64,000 nt of DNA from Streptomyces musisoli (lineage in GTDB: Bacteria; Actinomycetota; Actinomycetes; Streptomycetales; Streptomycetaceae), in the NCBI RefSeq assembly GCF_016741855.1, contig NZ_JAERRH010000006.1, positions 310,001 to 374,000 on the forward strand, in the 5' to 3' direction. Of this stretch, positions 41,371 through 50,199 are shown piece by piece. The notes below the pieces were generated by a model. The model searched no databases and was not told the DNA's origin. It was given only the letters and a program-made list of their open reading frames with translations. A program made the translations under genes and the position numbers. How positions within the stretch are numbered: the stretch's first letter is position 1; every line of letters begins with the position of its first letter.

Positions 41371-41901
41371 GTGACCGGCTCGGAGCAGCGCCCCCTGCTC
41401 TTCCTCGACATCGACGGACCCCTCATCCCGTTCGGACCGTCGGCCGGCCGCCGTCGCGCGGGCCCCGCTGCCGCGCCCGAGCAGCCTTCCGGCCCGGGCA
41501 ATCCGCTGCTGAACCGGCTCGATCCCACGGTCGGAGCGCGTCTGACGGCTCTGCGGTGCGACCTCGTGTGGGCCTCGACATGGCTGGACGCCGCGAACGA
41601 GGCCGTCGCCCCGCGGATCGGGCTGCCGAGCCTGCCCGTGGTGAGGTGGCCGGACACGCCCGTCGACGAGGGCCCGCGCGGTCTGCACTGGAAGACCCGG
41701 CACCTCGTCGAGTGGGCCGGCCGCCGGCCGTTCGTCTGGGTCGACGACGAGATCGGTGCCCCGGACCGGCTCTGGGTCGCCGCCCAGCGCCGGGAGCCGT
41801 TCCTGCTCCACCGCGTCGACCCGGCCGACGGGCTCACCGACGACGATTTCGCCGTCCTCGCCGACTGGCTCCTGGCCACCGTGCCGCACCACCTCGCGTG
41901 A
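41371..41901 (+). CDS. HAD-like hypothetical protein
   Basis: 176 aa. Starts with a HAD-type nucleophile motif LLFLDIDGPLIPFG and later WASTWLDAANE and FVWVDDEIGAPD, as in small actinobacterial HAD-domain proteins of unknown substrate. GTG 41371 follows TACCGT by 6 bases, suggesting a leaderless mRNA. Confidence 0.8.
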   Translation: MTGSEQRPLLFLDIDGPLIPFGPSAGRRRAGPAAAPEQPSGPGNPLLNRLDPTVGARLTALRCDLVWASTWLDAANEAVAPRIGLPSLPVVRWPDTPVDEGPRGLHWKTRHLVEWAGRRPFVWVDDEIGAPDRLWVAAQRREPFLLHRVDPADGLTDDDFAVLADWLLATVPHHLA

Positions 41902-42092
41902 TCGGCCGAGCCAGGATGCGAGCGGCGTGATGTTCACCGGGTCCCCTCGTCGGCCTCTTCGGGGCGGGCGGCTTCGACGAGTACGCCGGCCTGCTCGTCA
42001 GCGGGGCCCTGGGCATGGATGTCGTGGACCGGCCAAGCGTGACTTCGATGCCGCGGTCCCGGGGGTGCCCTCCGTCCGGCACACTCAGGCTC

Positions 42093-42839
42093 ATGGAAAC
42101 TGCCGAATTTCTCGAGACCCTGGACCGCGAGGGCACGTTGCTGGCGGCGGCCGCCGCTGCCGCGGGACCCGATGCGAAGGTGCCGACGTGCCCCGAGTGG
42201 CAGGTGCGTGACCTGTTGCGGCACACCGGCACGGTGCACCGCTGGGCCGCCGGCTTGATCGCCGGCGGACACACCGCGCCCCGGCCCGTCGACGACCCGC
42301 CGGAGCTGGACGGCGCCGAGCTGCTGGCCTGGTACCGGGACGGCCACCGCCTGCTGGTGGACACCCTGGCCGCCGCCCCCGCCGATCTGGAGTGCTGGAC
42401 CTTCCATCCCGCGCCCAGCCCGTCACCCCTGGCGTTCTGGACCCGGCGCCAGGCGCACGAGACCACCGTGCACCGCTACGACGCCGAGGCGGCGCGCGGT
42501 GGTACGCCCTCGCCGGTCGAGCCCGGCTTCGCGGTGGACGGCATCGACGAACTGCTGCGCGGCTTCCACGCCCGCTCCCGGAGCCGGCTGCGCAGCGAGG
42601 AGCCGCGCGTCCTGCGGGTGCGTGCCGAGGTTGCCGGGGCGGAGACGGACGCCGTGTGGACCGTACGGCTCACGGCCGAGCCGCCGGTGACCGTGCGCAC
42701 GGCGGACGAGGCGGCCGAGACCGAACTGTCCGGTCCCGCCGATCAGTTGTACCTGGCGCTGTGGAACCGGACCGCCGTGCCGGAGGTGAGCGGCGATCCC
42801 TCGCTCGCGGCCCTGTGGCAGGAGCGTTCGGGGATCTGA
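42093..42839 (+). CDS. Maleylpyruvate isomerase family mycothiol-dependent enzyme
   Basis: 248 aa. MDMPI N-terminal DinB-like domain: CPEWQVRDLLRHTGTVHRW with the metal His, and RRQAHETTVHRYDAEA with the next His pair; then the C-terminal domain. Enzymes of this family use mycothiol in isomerisation or conjugation. Substrate unknown. ATG 42093. Confidence 0.88.
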   Translation: METAEFLETLDREGTLLAAAAAAAGPDAKVPTCPEWQVRDLLRHTGTVHRWAAGLIAGGHTAPRPVDDPPELDGAELLAWYRDGHRLLVDTLAAAPADLECWTFHPAPSPSPLAFWTRRQAHETTVHRYDAEAARGGTPSPVEPGFAVDGIDELLRGFHARSRSRLRSEEPRVLRVRAEVAGAETDAVWTVRLTAEPPVTVRTADEAAETELSGPADQLYLALWNRTAVPEVSGDPSLAALWQERSGI

Positions 42840-42846
42840 GGTCCGG

Positions 42847-43245
42847 TCAGCCGGCCTCGTCCAGCATTCGGGCCAGCACCGCGCGCTGCACCGGCCGTAC
42901 CTCGCCGTGCAGCGTGCGGCCCTTCGCCGTGAGCGCCACCCGCACCCCGCGCCGGTCCTGCGAACACATCGCCCGCTCGACGAGGCCGTCCTTCTCCAGG
43001 CGGCCGATCAGCCGGGACAGCGCGCTCTGACTGAGGTGGACCCGGTCGGAGATCTCCTGCACCCGGTAGGCGCAGCCGCCGTCCGCCGCCGCGCCCTCGG
43101 CCAGCACGTCGAGAACCTCGAAGTCGCTCGCGCACAGGCCGTGTCCGTGCAGTGCCCGGTCCAGTTCGCACTGGGTGCGGGCGTGCAGCGCCAGTATTCC
43201 CCGCCACTGCTCCACGAGCCCCTGCTCGGCCTTCTTCGCCGCCAT
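42847..43245 (-). CDS. MarR family regulator
   Basis: 132 aa winged-helix: VQEISDRVHLSQSALSRLIGRLEKDGLVER, wing SQDRRGVRVALT. Divergent from the DHA2 exporter, with a 25-base dyad between them, so it is the likely repressor of that exporter. I chose ATG 43245; an in-frame ATG at 43275 is possible. Confidence 0.9.
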   Translation of the reverse strand: MAAKKAEQGLVEQWRGILALHARTQCELDRALHGHGLCASDFEVLDVLAEGAAADGGCAYRVQEISDRVHLSQSALSRLIGRLEKDGLVERAMCSQDRRGVRVALTAKGRTLHGEVRPVQRAVLARMLDEAG

Positions 43246-43290
43246 GGGCGCACCGTAGCAGAGAAACGAATTCATTGCACCGTAATTAAA

Positions 43291-43315
43291 TGCGTTTGCA
43301 TCTGATGCATGCGCA
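43291..43315. promoter_or_regulatory. MarR-type operator
   Basis: Arms TGCGTTTGCATC and GATGCATGCGCA around a central T, 10 of 12 pairs matching, in the divergent promoter region and 16 bases before the exporter ATG. Confidence 0.65.
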
Positions 43316-43330
43316 TGTAGTCTCCCCGGC

Positions 43331-44821
43331 ATGACCTCTCCGCTCACCACCACCGCGACCCCGTCCTCGGGGGTTCGCTGGACACCCCGGCTGTGGGGCA
43401 CCCTGCTGGTGCTGTGCGCCGCGATGTTCCTGGACGCGCTGGACGTGTCGATGGTCGGCGTCGCGCTGCCGTCCATCGGTTCCGATCTCCATCTGTCCAC
43501 GTCGGCCCTGCAATGGGTCATCAGCGGCTACATCCTGGGCTACGGCGGCCTCCTGCTCCTCGGCGGCCGCACCGCCGACCTGCTCGGCCGACGCCAGGTG
43601 TTCCTGGTGGCGCTCGGCGTCTTCGCGCTGGCCTCGCTGCTCGGCGGACTCGTGGACTCGGGCCCGCTGCTGATCGCCAGCCGCTTCGTCAAGGGCCTCA
43701 GCGCGGCCTTCACGGCACCGGCGGGCCTGTCGATCATCACCACGACGTTCCCCGAGGGCCCGCTGCGCAACCGGGCCCTGTCGATCTACACCACCTGCGG
43801 CGCCACCGGCTACTCCATGGGCCTCGTCTTCTCCGGCCTGCTCACCGAGGCCAGCTGGCGGTTGACGATGCTGCTGCCGGCGCCGGTCGCGCTGATCGCC
43901 CTGTTCGCCGGCCTGAGGCTGCTGCCGCGCGGCGAACGCGAGCGCGGCCGGGGCGGCTACGACATACCGGGCGCCGTCCTCGGCACCGCCTCGATGCTGC
44001 TGGTGGTCTTCACCGTCGTCCAGGCACCCGAGGCGGGCTGGGCCTCGGCCCGTACGGTCCTGTCCTTCATCGCCGTCGCCGTCATGCTGACCGTCTTCGT
44101 CGTCGTCGAACGGCGCAGCCCGAGCCCGCTGATCCGGCTCGGGGTGCTGCGCTCCGGTTCCCAGGTCCGGGCACAGCTGGGCGCGCTCACGTTCGTCGGC
44201 AGCTACATGGGCTTCCAGTTCCTGGTCACGCTCTACATGCAGCAGGTGCTGGGCTGGTCCGCGCTGCACACGGCACTGGCGTTCCTCCCGGCGGGTGCGC
44301 TGGTGGCGCTCTCCGCGACCAAGGTCGGCACCGTCATCGACCGGTTCGGCACGGCACGGCTGATCGTGCTCGGCTTCGTCCTGATGGCCGCCGGATACGC
44401 CCTGTTCCTGCGCATCGACCTCGACCCGGTCTACGCGACCGTGATCCTGCCGACCATGCTCCTGGTCGGCTCGGGCTTCGCCCTGACCTTCCCGTCCCTC
44501 AACGTCCAGGCCACCAACGGCGTGGACGAGCACGAGCAGGGCATGGTCTCGGGGCTGCTCAACACCTCGGTGCAGGTGGGCGGCGCGATCTTCCTGGCCG
44601 TCGTGACGGCGGTGGTGACCGCGCACGCCCCCGAGAAGGCCACTCCCCAGGCGGTGCTGGACAGCTACCGGCCCGGGCTGGTGGTGGTCACGCTGATCGC
44701 CGTCGTGGGCCTCCTGCTGTCGCTCAGCGGGCTGCGCCGGCCGCGTCCGGAGCGGTCCGTGGTGGTCGCCAGGTCCACCGTGAAGGAGGCGGAGGCGGAA
44801 CGCGTGCCGGTCCGCGACTAG
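43331..44821 (+). CDS. DHA2 family MFS multidrug exporter
   Basis: 496 aa, 14 helices. LDALDVSMVGVALPSIGSDL (motif D1), GGRTADLLGRRQ (motif A), and the typical helix-5 G-rich segment. Controlled by the divergent MarR gene. Substrate unknown, most likely a hydrophobic drug or own metabolite. Confidence 0.92.
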   Translation: MTSPLTTTATPSSGVRWTPRLWGTLLVLCAAMFLDALDVSMVGVALPSIGSDLHLSTSALQWVISGYILGYGGLLLLGGRTADLLGRRQVFLVALGVFALASLLGGLVDSGPLLIASRFVKGLSAAFTAPAGLSIITTTFPEGPLRNRALSIYTTCGATGYSMGLVFSGLLTEASWRLTMLLPAPVALIALFAGLRLLPRGERERGRGGYDIPGAVLGTASMLLVVFTVVQAPEAGWASARTVLSFIAVAVMLTVFVVVERRSPSPLIRLGVLRSGSQVRAQLGALTFVGSYMGFQFLVTLYMQQVLGWSALHTALAFLPAGALVALSATKVGTVIDRFGTARLIVLGFVLMAAGYALFLRIDLDPVYATVILPTMLLVGSGFALTFPSLNVQATNGVDEHEQGMVSGLLNTSVQVGGAIFLAVVTAVVTAHAPEKATPQAVLDSYRPGLVVVTLIAVVGLLLSLSGLRRPRPERSVVVARSTVKEAEAERVPVRD

Positions 44822-44890
44822 GGTCTGTCGCCTGGATCAGCCCGCGAGCCCGGCGAGATCCGAACGAGAGCCCTGGGGGACGCCTCCACA

Positions 44891-44930
44891 CGTGCGCCCG
44901 GCGGGAGTTGTCTGCCCCGCCGGGCGCACG
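44891..44930 (+). terminator. Strong hairpin terminator after the DHA2 exporter
   Basis: A 15-bp stem, CGTGCGCCCGGCGGG pairing with CCCGCCGGGCGCACG, around a 10-base loop. Lies 70 bases after the exporter stop and ends 17 bases before the next gene. Confidence 0.75.
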
Positions 44931-44947
44931 CCTGTGAGACTGACGGC

Positions 44948-45232
44948 ATGTCTGCATACGGGGGCCGCCGCACCGGGGCGGAGCGGGACGCGGCGACGGT
45001 CGAGATCGGCTACGCGCTGTTCAGTGCCGCGTTCGCGGCGGCGGTGCTGTTCGGGGCCGTCGCCGGACCGGCGCTGCTCTTCGATCTGCCCGGCCTGCTG
45101 TCCGAGGTCCTGCTGCGGCTCGGCACGGTGGTCGCGCCGGTCGTGTTCGCGGCCCGGGTGATCAGCGTGCTGGTCCGCTTCCGGGGCTCGGCTCAGCCCA
45201 GCCAGCCGGGCCGCACCAACCCCGACTCGTAG
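44948..45232 (+). CDS. Small membrane protein (DUF6332-like)
   Basis: 94 aa with two membrane helices (ALFSAAFAAAVLFGAVAGPALL and LGTVVAPVVFAARVISVLV). Resembles short Streptomyces membrane proteins of unknown function. Its last 40 bases overlap the end of the response-regulator gene on the other strand. Confidence 0.7.
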   Translation: MSAYGGRRTGAERDAATVEIGYALFSAAFAAAVLFGAVAGPALLFDLPGLLSEVLLRLGTVVAPVVFAARVISVLVRFRGSAQPSQPGRTNPDS

Positions 45233-45858
45233 GCGAGTACGACGAGCTGGGCGCGGTCCCGGGCGCCCAGCTTCACCATGGTCCGGCTCACATGCGTCTT
45301 GGCGGTGAGCGGGCTGACCACCAGCCGGCGGGCGATCTCCTCGTTGGACAGGCCGATGCCCACCAGTGCCATCACCTCCCGCTCCCGCTCGGTGAGCCGG
45401 GCGAGGGCCCCGGCCGCCGCGGGCTCCTTGGAACGGGCGGCGAACTCGGCGATCAGCCGTCGGGTGACGCCCGGCGACAGCAGCGCGTCACCCTGGACCA
45501 CCGCCCTTACCGCGCGCAGGAGTTCGTCGGGCTCGGTGTCCTTCACCAGGAAGCCGGAGGCGCCCGCACGGATCGCCTCGAAGACGTACTCGTCCAGTTC
45601 GAAGGTGGTGAGCATGACCACCTTCACGTCCGCCAGCTCCGCGTCCGAGGTGACGCGCCGGGTCGCGGCCAGGCCGTCCAGCAGCGGCATGCGGATGTCC
45701 ATGAGGACCACGTCCGGGCGCAGTTCACGCACCCGGCGCAGCGCCTCCTCGCCGTCGGCCGCCTCGCCGGCCACCTCGATGTCCGGCTGCGCGTCGAGCA
45801 GCGCCCTGAAACCGGCTCGCACCAGCGACTGGTCGTCGGCGAGCAGTACCCGGATCAC
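45193..45858 (-). CDS. NarL/LuxR-type response regulator
   Basis: 221 aa. Receiver: DDQSLVRAGF, phospho-Asp in VVLMDIRMPLLDG, Lys in VKDTEPDE. DNA-binding: LTEREREVMALVGIGLSNEEIARRL, TAKTHVSR. GTG start overlaps the kinase gene by 4 bp. Output genes unknown. Confidence 0.95.
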   Translation of the reverse strand: MIRVLLADDQSLVRAGFRALLDAQPDIEVAGEAADGEEALRRVRELRPDVVLMDIRMPLLDGLAATRRVTSDAELADVKVVMLTTFELDEYVFEAIRAGASGFLVKDTEPDELLRAVRAVVQGDALLSPGVTRRLIAEFAARSKEPAAAGALARLTEREREVMALVGIGLSNEEIARRLVVSPLTAKTHVSRTMVKLGARDRAQLVVLAYESGLVRPGWLG

Positions 45859-47075
45859 TGATCCTCCCTGAGCTGCGACGGCAGCACGGCGAGCACGCGG
45901 AAGCCGCCGTCGGGGCGCGGGCCCGCCTCGATGGTGCCACCGAGCGCGGCGGCCCGCTCCCGCATCCCGGCCAGTCCGTTCCCGCTGCCCCCCGCGTCCG
46001 CGCCGGTCGCCGGTCCGTCGTCGTCGATCCTCAGCCGCAGGACGCCGTCGTCGTAGCCGAAGCGCACGCGCGCGTGGCGCGAACCGGAGTGCCGTACGAC
46101 GTTGGTGAGGGCCTCCTGGAGGATGCGGAAGGCCGCCAGGTCGGCGCCCGGCGGCAGCCGTGGCACTTCGCCCTCGGTCTCGACGGTCAGGCCGGCCGCC
46201 GCGGCCTGTTCCACCAGCTCCGGCAACCGGTCCAGGCCGGGCGCGGGGGCGCGCGGTGCGGCGCCCGGTGCGCGCAGGGTGCCGAGCACCTGGCGCACCT
46301 CGCCGAGCGCCTCCTTGCTGGCGGACTTGATGGTGGTGAGCGCGGCCCGCGCCTGCTCCGGATCGCTGTCGAGCAGCGCGAGGCCCATGCTCGCCTGGAC
46401 GTTGATGACGGAGATGCTGTGCGCGAGGACGTCGTGCAGTTCGCGGGCGATGCGCAGCCGCTCCTCGTCCGCGCGCCGCCGCGCCGCCTCGGCGCGGTCC
46501 GCGCGTTCCCGCGCCCACTGCTCGTGCCGCACCCGGGCCAGCTCGGACAGGGCGACGACGGCCAGCACCCAGGTGGCGACGACGATCTCCTGCCCCAGGC
46601 CCGCGCCGCGGTCCCCGGCGGGCGGAAGCCACCGGAAGAGCCGGAGCGCGACCAGGACGTGTCCGGCCCACAGCAGCCCGACGGCCGCCCAGGCGGCCCG
46701 CCGGTGCCCGGCGACGACCGCGCTGAAGCAGGCGACCGCGACGGTCAGGAAGACCGGACCGTAGGGGAAGCCCAGGGCCAGGTAGACGAGGACCGCCGTC
46801 GCCGTGCCGAACACGACGGGCACCGGGTGGCGGTTGCGCCACAGCAGCAGGACCGAGGCGAGGAGCAGCAGCACGCGCGCGTAGCCGTCGAGCGGCACGC
46901 GCTCGTGCTGACCGTGCGCGGCGAAGGTGCTGCCGATCATCACGACCGCCGTGATCAGCACGGTGGAGCGCCAGGGCAGGCGGGCGCGGTGTGCCTCGGG
47001 GTCGTCCGGGCGGTTCCACCACGCAGGCCCGTACCTCCACCAGTGCGAGGGGCCGCCTCGGTGCTGCTCTTCCAT
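45855..47075 (-). CDS. Sensor histidine kinase (HisKA_3/NarX type)
   Basis: 406 aa. N-terminal membrane domain with about five to six helices, dimerisation/phosphoacceptor helix with ARELHDVLAHSISVINVQ, HATPase with EALTNVVRHSG and GSGNGLAGMRERA. Pairs with the overlapping response regulator. ATG 47075 (MEEQHRGGPSHWW). Confidence 0.93.
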   Translation of the reverse strand: MEEQHRGGPSHWWRYGPAWWNRPDDPEAHRARLPWRSTVLITAVVMIGSTFAAHGQHERVPLDGYARVLLLLASVLLLWRNRHPVPVVFGTATAVLVYLALGFPYGPVFLTVAVACFSAVVAGHRRAAWAAVGLLWAGHVLVALRLFRWLPPAGDRGAGLGQEIVVATWVLAVVALSELARVRHEQWARERADRAEAARRRADEERLRIARELHDVLAHSISVINVQASMGLALLDSDPEQARAALTTIKSASKEALGEVRQVLGTLRAPGAAPRAPAPGLDRLPELVEQAAAAGLTVETEGEVPRLPPGADLAAFRILQEALTNVVRHSGSRHARVRFGYDDGVLRLRIDDDGPATGADAGGSGNGLAGMRERAAALGGTIEAGPRPDGGFRVLAVLPSQLREDQ

Positions 47076-47281
47076 GCGGGCCACGCTAGACGCCGCCGGA
47101 CCGCGAAGGCGTCGGCCGCCCGGGGTGATCCCGCGTACTCCCCGGGGAGTACGCGGCTCAGGACATGGTCGGGCCGCTCCCCGGGGAGGTACGCAGCCGG
47201 GGTCCGGTTCGGGTCTGCCCCACCCGGGGGAGCACACGGCTCACGTTCCGGCAAGGCCCGCTCCGCCGGGAAGTACGCGGC

Positions 47282-47974
47282 TCAGGACCCGTTCAGGCCC
47301 ACACCTTCGGCGAGCCGGGCGGCCGCGTGCCGGAAGAACGCCTCGCGGTCCTCCACCACCCGGTGGAACTGCCCGAAGACTTCGAACCCGACCAGTCCGA
47401 ACAGCTGGGCCCAGGCCGCCACCAGCGCCACCGCGGCCTCGGGCGGCAGGTCGGGGGCGAGGTCGGCGGCCATCCGCTCGGCCTCGGGGCGCAGGCCGGC
47501 GGTCAGGGACAGGCCGGCCAGGCCCGGGCCCCGGTGGCCGTCCCGGACGATGCCGATGAGGACCAGGCCGACCCGGGCCGCGGCCCGGACGGTGGTCTCG
47601 GGGGCGGAGTAGCCGGGCACGGGCGAGCCGTAGATCAGCGCGTACTCGTGCGGATGGGCGAGCGCCCAGCCCCGCACCGCCTCGCACACGGCGATCCAGC
47701 GGGCCGGCGGCGGGGCGGTGGAGGCGGCGTCCCGCGCCCGCTCCGACGCCTCGCCCAGGGAGTCGTAGGCGTCGATGATCAGGGCGGTGAGCAGGTCGTC
47801 CCGGCTGGGGAAGTAGCGGTACAGGGCCGACGAGACCATGCCGAGTTCGCGGGCGACGGCCCGCAGGGAGAGCTTGGCCGCGCCCTCCTCCGCGAGCTGT
47901 CTGCGCGCCGCCTCCTTGATGGCCGCGGTGATTTCCTGCCTGGCCCGTGCGCGGGCGCCCTGTGGGGTGCTCAT
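47282..47974 (-). CDS. TetR family regulator (TetR_C_33/WHG type)
   Basis: 230 aa. HTH LSLRAVARELGMVSSALYRYFPSRDDLL; C-terminal WHG-type domain (HPHEYALIYGSPVPGY). Divergent from the F420-type oxidoreductase gene; two dyads between them are its probable operators. ATG 47974. Confidence 0.92.
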   Translation of the reverse strand: MSTPQGARARARQEITAAIKEAARRQLAEEGAAKLSLRAVARELGMVSSALYRYFPSRDDLLTALIIDAYDSLGEASERARDAASTAPPPARWIAVCEAVRGWALAHPHEYALIYGSPVPGYSAPETTVRAAARVGLVLIGIVRDGHRGPGLAGLSLTAGLRPEAERMAADLAPDLPPEAAVALVAAWAQLFGLVGFEVFGQFHRVVEDREAFFRHAAARLAEGVGLNGS

Positions 47975-48033
47975 GCCAGCAGTGTGCCACGCGAGAGAGC
48001 ACCGCACACAAAGGAGAGCGCCGCACAAAAAAG

Positions 48034-48046
48034 AGAGCACCGCTCT
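48034..48046. promoter_or_regulatory. TetR operator copy 1
   Basis: AGAGC-ACC-GCTCT dyad in the TetR/oxidoreductase intergenic region. Two further half-sites (GAGAGCACCGC near 47993 and GAGAGCGCCGC near 48014) precede it. Confidence 0.55.
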
Positions 48047-48085
48047 TGCTTTGGAGGACATGGCCGCCCCACACTGGAGTCAAGC

Positions 48086-48100
48086 GAGAGCACCGCTCTC
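48086..48100. promoter_or_regulatory. TetR operator copy 2
   Basis: Perfect GAGAGC-ACC-GCTCTC dyad, 52 bases after copy 1 and 25 bases before the oxidoreductase ATG. Confidence 0.65.
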
Positions 48101-48124
48101 CCAAACTCTCCGGTGGGGGTCCCC

Positions 48125-48580
48125 ATGTCGTCGTCTTCGCCTTACTACCTCAAGGGCAGCCGGCTCAACGTGCGCCTGAACAGCGTGATCGGCTGGCTCG
48201 CCCGGCACGGCGTCAGCCTCGCGGGCACCGCCGAGATGTCCGTGCCCGGCCGCAAGAGCGGGCGCATGCAGCGCATCCCGGTCAACCCGCACACCTACGA
48301 CGGCGAGCAGTACCTGGTCTCCGCGCGCGGCCACTCGCAGTGGGTGCGGAACATGCGCGCCGCCGGCGGCGGCGAGCTGCGCGTCGGGCGCAAGGTGCGC
48401 GGCTTCACCGCGGTGGAGCTTCCCGACGCCGAGAAGCTCCAGGTCCTGCGGACCTACCTGGAGAAGTGGGGCTGGGAGGTCAACCAGTACTTCGACGGCG
48501 TGACCGCCAAGTCCTCCGACGAGGAGATCATCGCCTGCGCCCCGGACCACCCGGTCTTCCGCATCACCGTCACCGGCTGA
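48125..48580 (+). CDS. F420(H2)-dependent nitroreductase/quinone reductase family protein (DUF385)
   Basis: 151 aa split beta-barrel of the Ddn/FDOR-B group: EMSVPGRKSGRMQRIPVNP and YLVSARGHSQWVRNMRAAGG. These use deazaflavin F420 to reduce quinones or xenobiotics. Likely repressed by the divergent TetR protein. Confidence 0.88.
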   Translation: MSSSSPYYLKGSRLNVRLNSVIGWLARHGVSLAGTAEMSVPGRKSGRMQRIPVNPHTYDGEQYLVSARGHSQWVRNMRAAGGGELRVGRKVRGFTAVELPDAEKLQVLRTYLEKWGWEVNQYFDGVTAKSSDEEIIACAPDHPVFRITVTG

Positions 48581-48589
48581 CGTGCCCGG

Positions 48590-48815
48590 AAACCGACCGG
48601 ATCCTCCTGGACCGACCGCCCCAAGTGGGCCAACCGGACCCCCGTGAACCGACCGGACTCTCGCGAACCGGCCGGCCGCCACGAACCAGCCGGCCCCCCG
48701 TGAACCGACCGGACCCCGTTGAGCGACCGGACCCCCGTGGACCGGCCGGACCCTCGCGAACCGGCCGGCCGCCATGAACCAGCCGGTCCCCCGTGAACCG
48801 GCGGGGGCCTCGGGA
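48590..48815. repeat. Degenerate GAACCGACCGGA repeat region, 93-bp higher-order copy
   Basis: Runs of CCGTGAACCGACCGG and GCGAACCGGCCGG units. A larger block starting at CCCGTG 48641 recurs at 48734 with few changes. Non-coding, between convergent genes. Confidence 0.7.
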
Positions 48816-48817
48816 CG

Positions 48818-50068
48818 TCAGGAACCGGCGGGCTCCTGCGCCGGCGACGCCGGCGCCGTCTGCCCCCGGTCCAGCGCGGTCAGCGCCCGCTGGGCGAGCG
48901 GGTGGGAACGGACGATCTCGCCCAGCGAGGTCGAGCCCTGCGTGATGTCCCGGAACGCCCGCCACGCCGGACGGAACCCGGTGAGGGCCGCGTGGAAGAG
49001 GCCCGGGCGCTTCTCGAACACGGCAAGCAGTCCCTTGCCGACGCTCATCTCGACGCCGAGCCCCGCCTTGATCGCGAACGCGTAGTTCAGGGCCTGGCGC
49101 CGGGTGTCCACGGCGTCGTGCGCCTCGGCGATGCGGACCGCCCACTCCCCGGCCAGCCTGCCCGAGCGCAGCGCGAAGGAGATGCCCTCGCGGGTCCACG
49201 GCTCCAGCAGACCGGCCGCGTCCCCGCACACCAGCACCCGGCCCCGGGACAGCGGCGAGTCGTCGGCACGGCAGCGGGTCAGATGCCCGGAGGAGATCGC
49301 CGGCTCGAACCCGGCGAGGCCCAGCCGGGCGACGAAGTCCTCCAAGTACCGCTTGGTGGCGGCGCCTTCACCGCGCGCGGAGATCACACCGACCGTCAGG
49401 GTGTCCCCCTTGGGGAACACCCAGCCGTAACTTCCCGGCATCGGGCCCCAGTCGATGAGGACCCGCCCCTTCCAGTCCTCGGCCACCGTCTCCGGGACCG
49501 GGATCTCCGCCTCGAGGCCGAGGTCCACCTGGTCGAGCTTCACACCTACGTGGGCCCCTATCCGGCTGGCGCTGCCGTCGGCGCCGACCACCGCGCGGGC
49601 CAGCACCGTCTCCCCGCCCTGAAGGACGACGGCGACCGTGCGCCGGTCCGGCACCGCCGAGCCGTGCTGCTCGACCCGCTGCACCGTGACGCCCGTACGC
49701 AGCTCGGCACCCGCCTTCTGGGCGTGCTCGACCAGTTGCTGGTCGAACTCGGAGCGGTTGATCAGCCCGAACAGCATCTGCTTGGAGCGACGGGTGCGGG
49801 TGAAGCGTCCGTTGCTGGAGAAGGTGATCGCGTGCACCCGGTCCCGCAAGGGCAGCTCGAAGCCGGGCGGCAGCGCGTCACGCGAGGGGCCGATGATGCC
49901 GCCGCCGCACGTCTTGTAGCGGGGCAGCTCGGCCTTCTCCAGCAACAGCACGCGCCGTCCCGCAACCGCCGCCGCATAGGCGGCCGAGGCGCCCGCGGGG
50001 CCCGCGCCCACCACGACGACGTCCCACACCCGCTGCACGTCGTCCGCCGAAGAGTTCTCGCCGCTCAC
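48818..50068 (-). CDS. Geranylgeranyl-reductase-family FAD oxidoreductase
   Basis: 416 aa. FAD Rossmann motif VVVGAGPAGASAAYAAA, CGGGIIGPSRD, and DG motif VVGADGSASRIG, CGDAAGLLEPWTREGISFAL. Family members reduce isoprenoid double bonds, for example menaquinone side chains or archaeal-type lipids; the true substrate cannot be read here. Divergent from the M20 peptidase gene. Confidence 0.9.
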   Translation of the reverse strand: MSGENSSADDVQRVWDVVVVGAGPAGASAAYAAAVAGRRVLLLEKAELPRYKTCGGGIIGPSRDALPPGFELPLRDRVHAITFSSNGRFTRTRRSKQMLFGLINRSEFDQQLVEHAQKAGAELRTGVTVQRVEQHGSAVPDRRTVAVVLQGGETVLARAVVGADGSASRIGAHVGVKLDQVDLGLEAEIPVPETVAEDWKGRVLIDWGPMPGSYGWVFPKGDTLTVGVISARGEGAATKRYLEDFVARLGLAGFEPAISSGHLTRCRADDSPLSRGRVLVCGDAAGLLEPWTREGISFALRSGRLAGEWAVRIAEAHDAVDTRRQALNYAFAIKAGLGVEMSVGKGLLAVFEKRPGLFHAALTGFRPAWRAFRDITQGSTSLGEIVRSHPLAQRALTALDRGQTAPASPAQEPAGS

Positions 50069-50199
50069 GATGGTCTACCGCTCCGATCAAGCCGCTGCCA
50101 AGTGTCCTGTCGCATCCTACGGCGGCCGTCCGCGCAGGCCGCTGTGGGAGGATCGGTGTACTCACCCCGTACAACGTCGCACCCACGAGGAGCGTGCCC

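Noticed and set aside
41935..42060. Coding-like frame with GLFGAGGFDEYAGLLVSGALGMD upstream of the mycothiol enzyme gene, trimmed in view as GAGGFDEYAG
   Set aside because: A stop lies just upstream and no start codon is available; at most a gene fragment, too weak to annotate.
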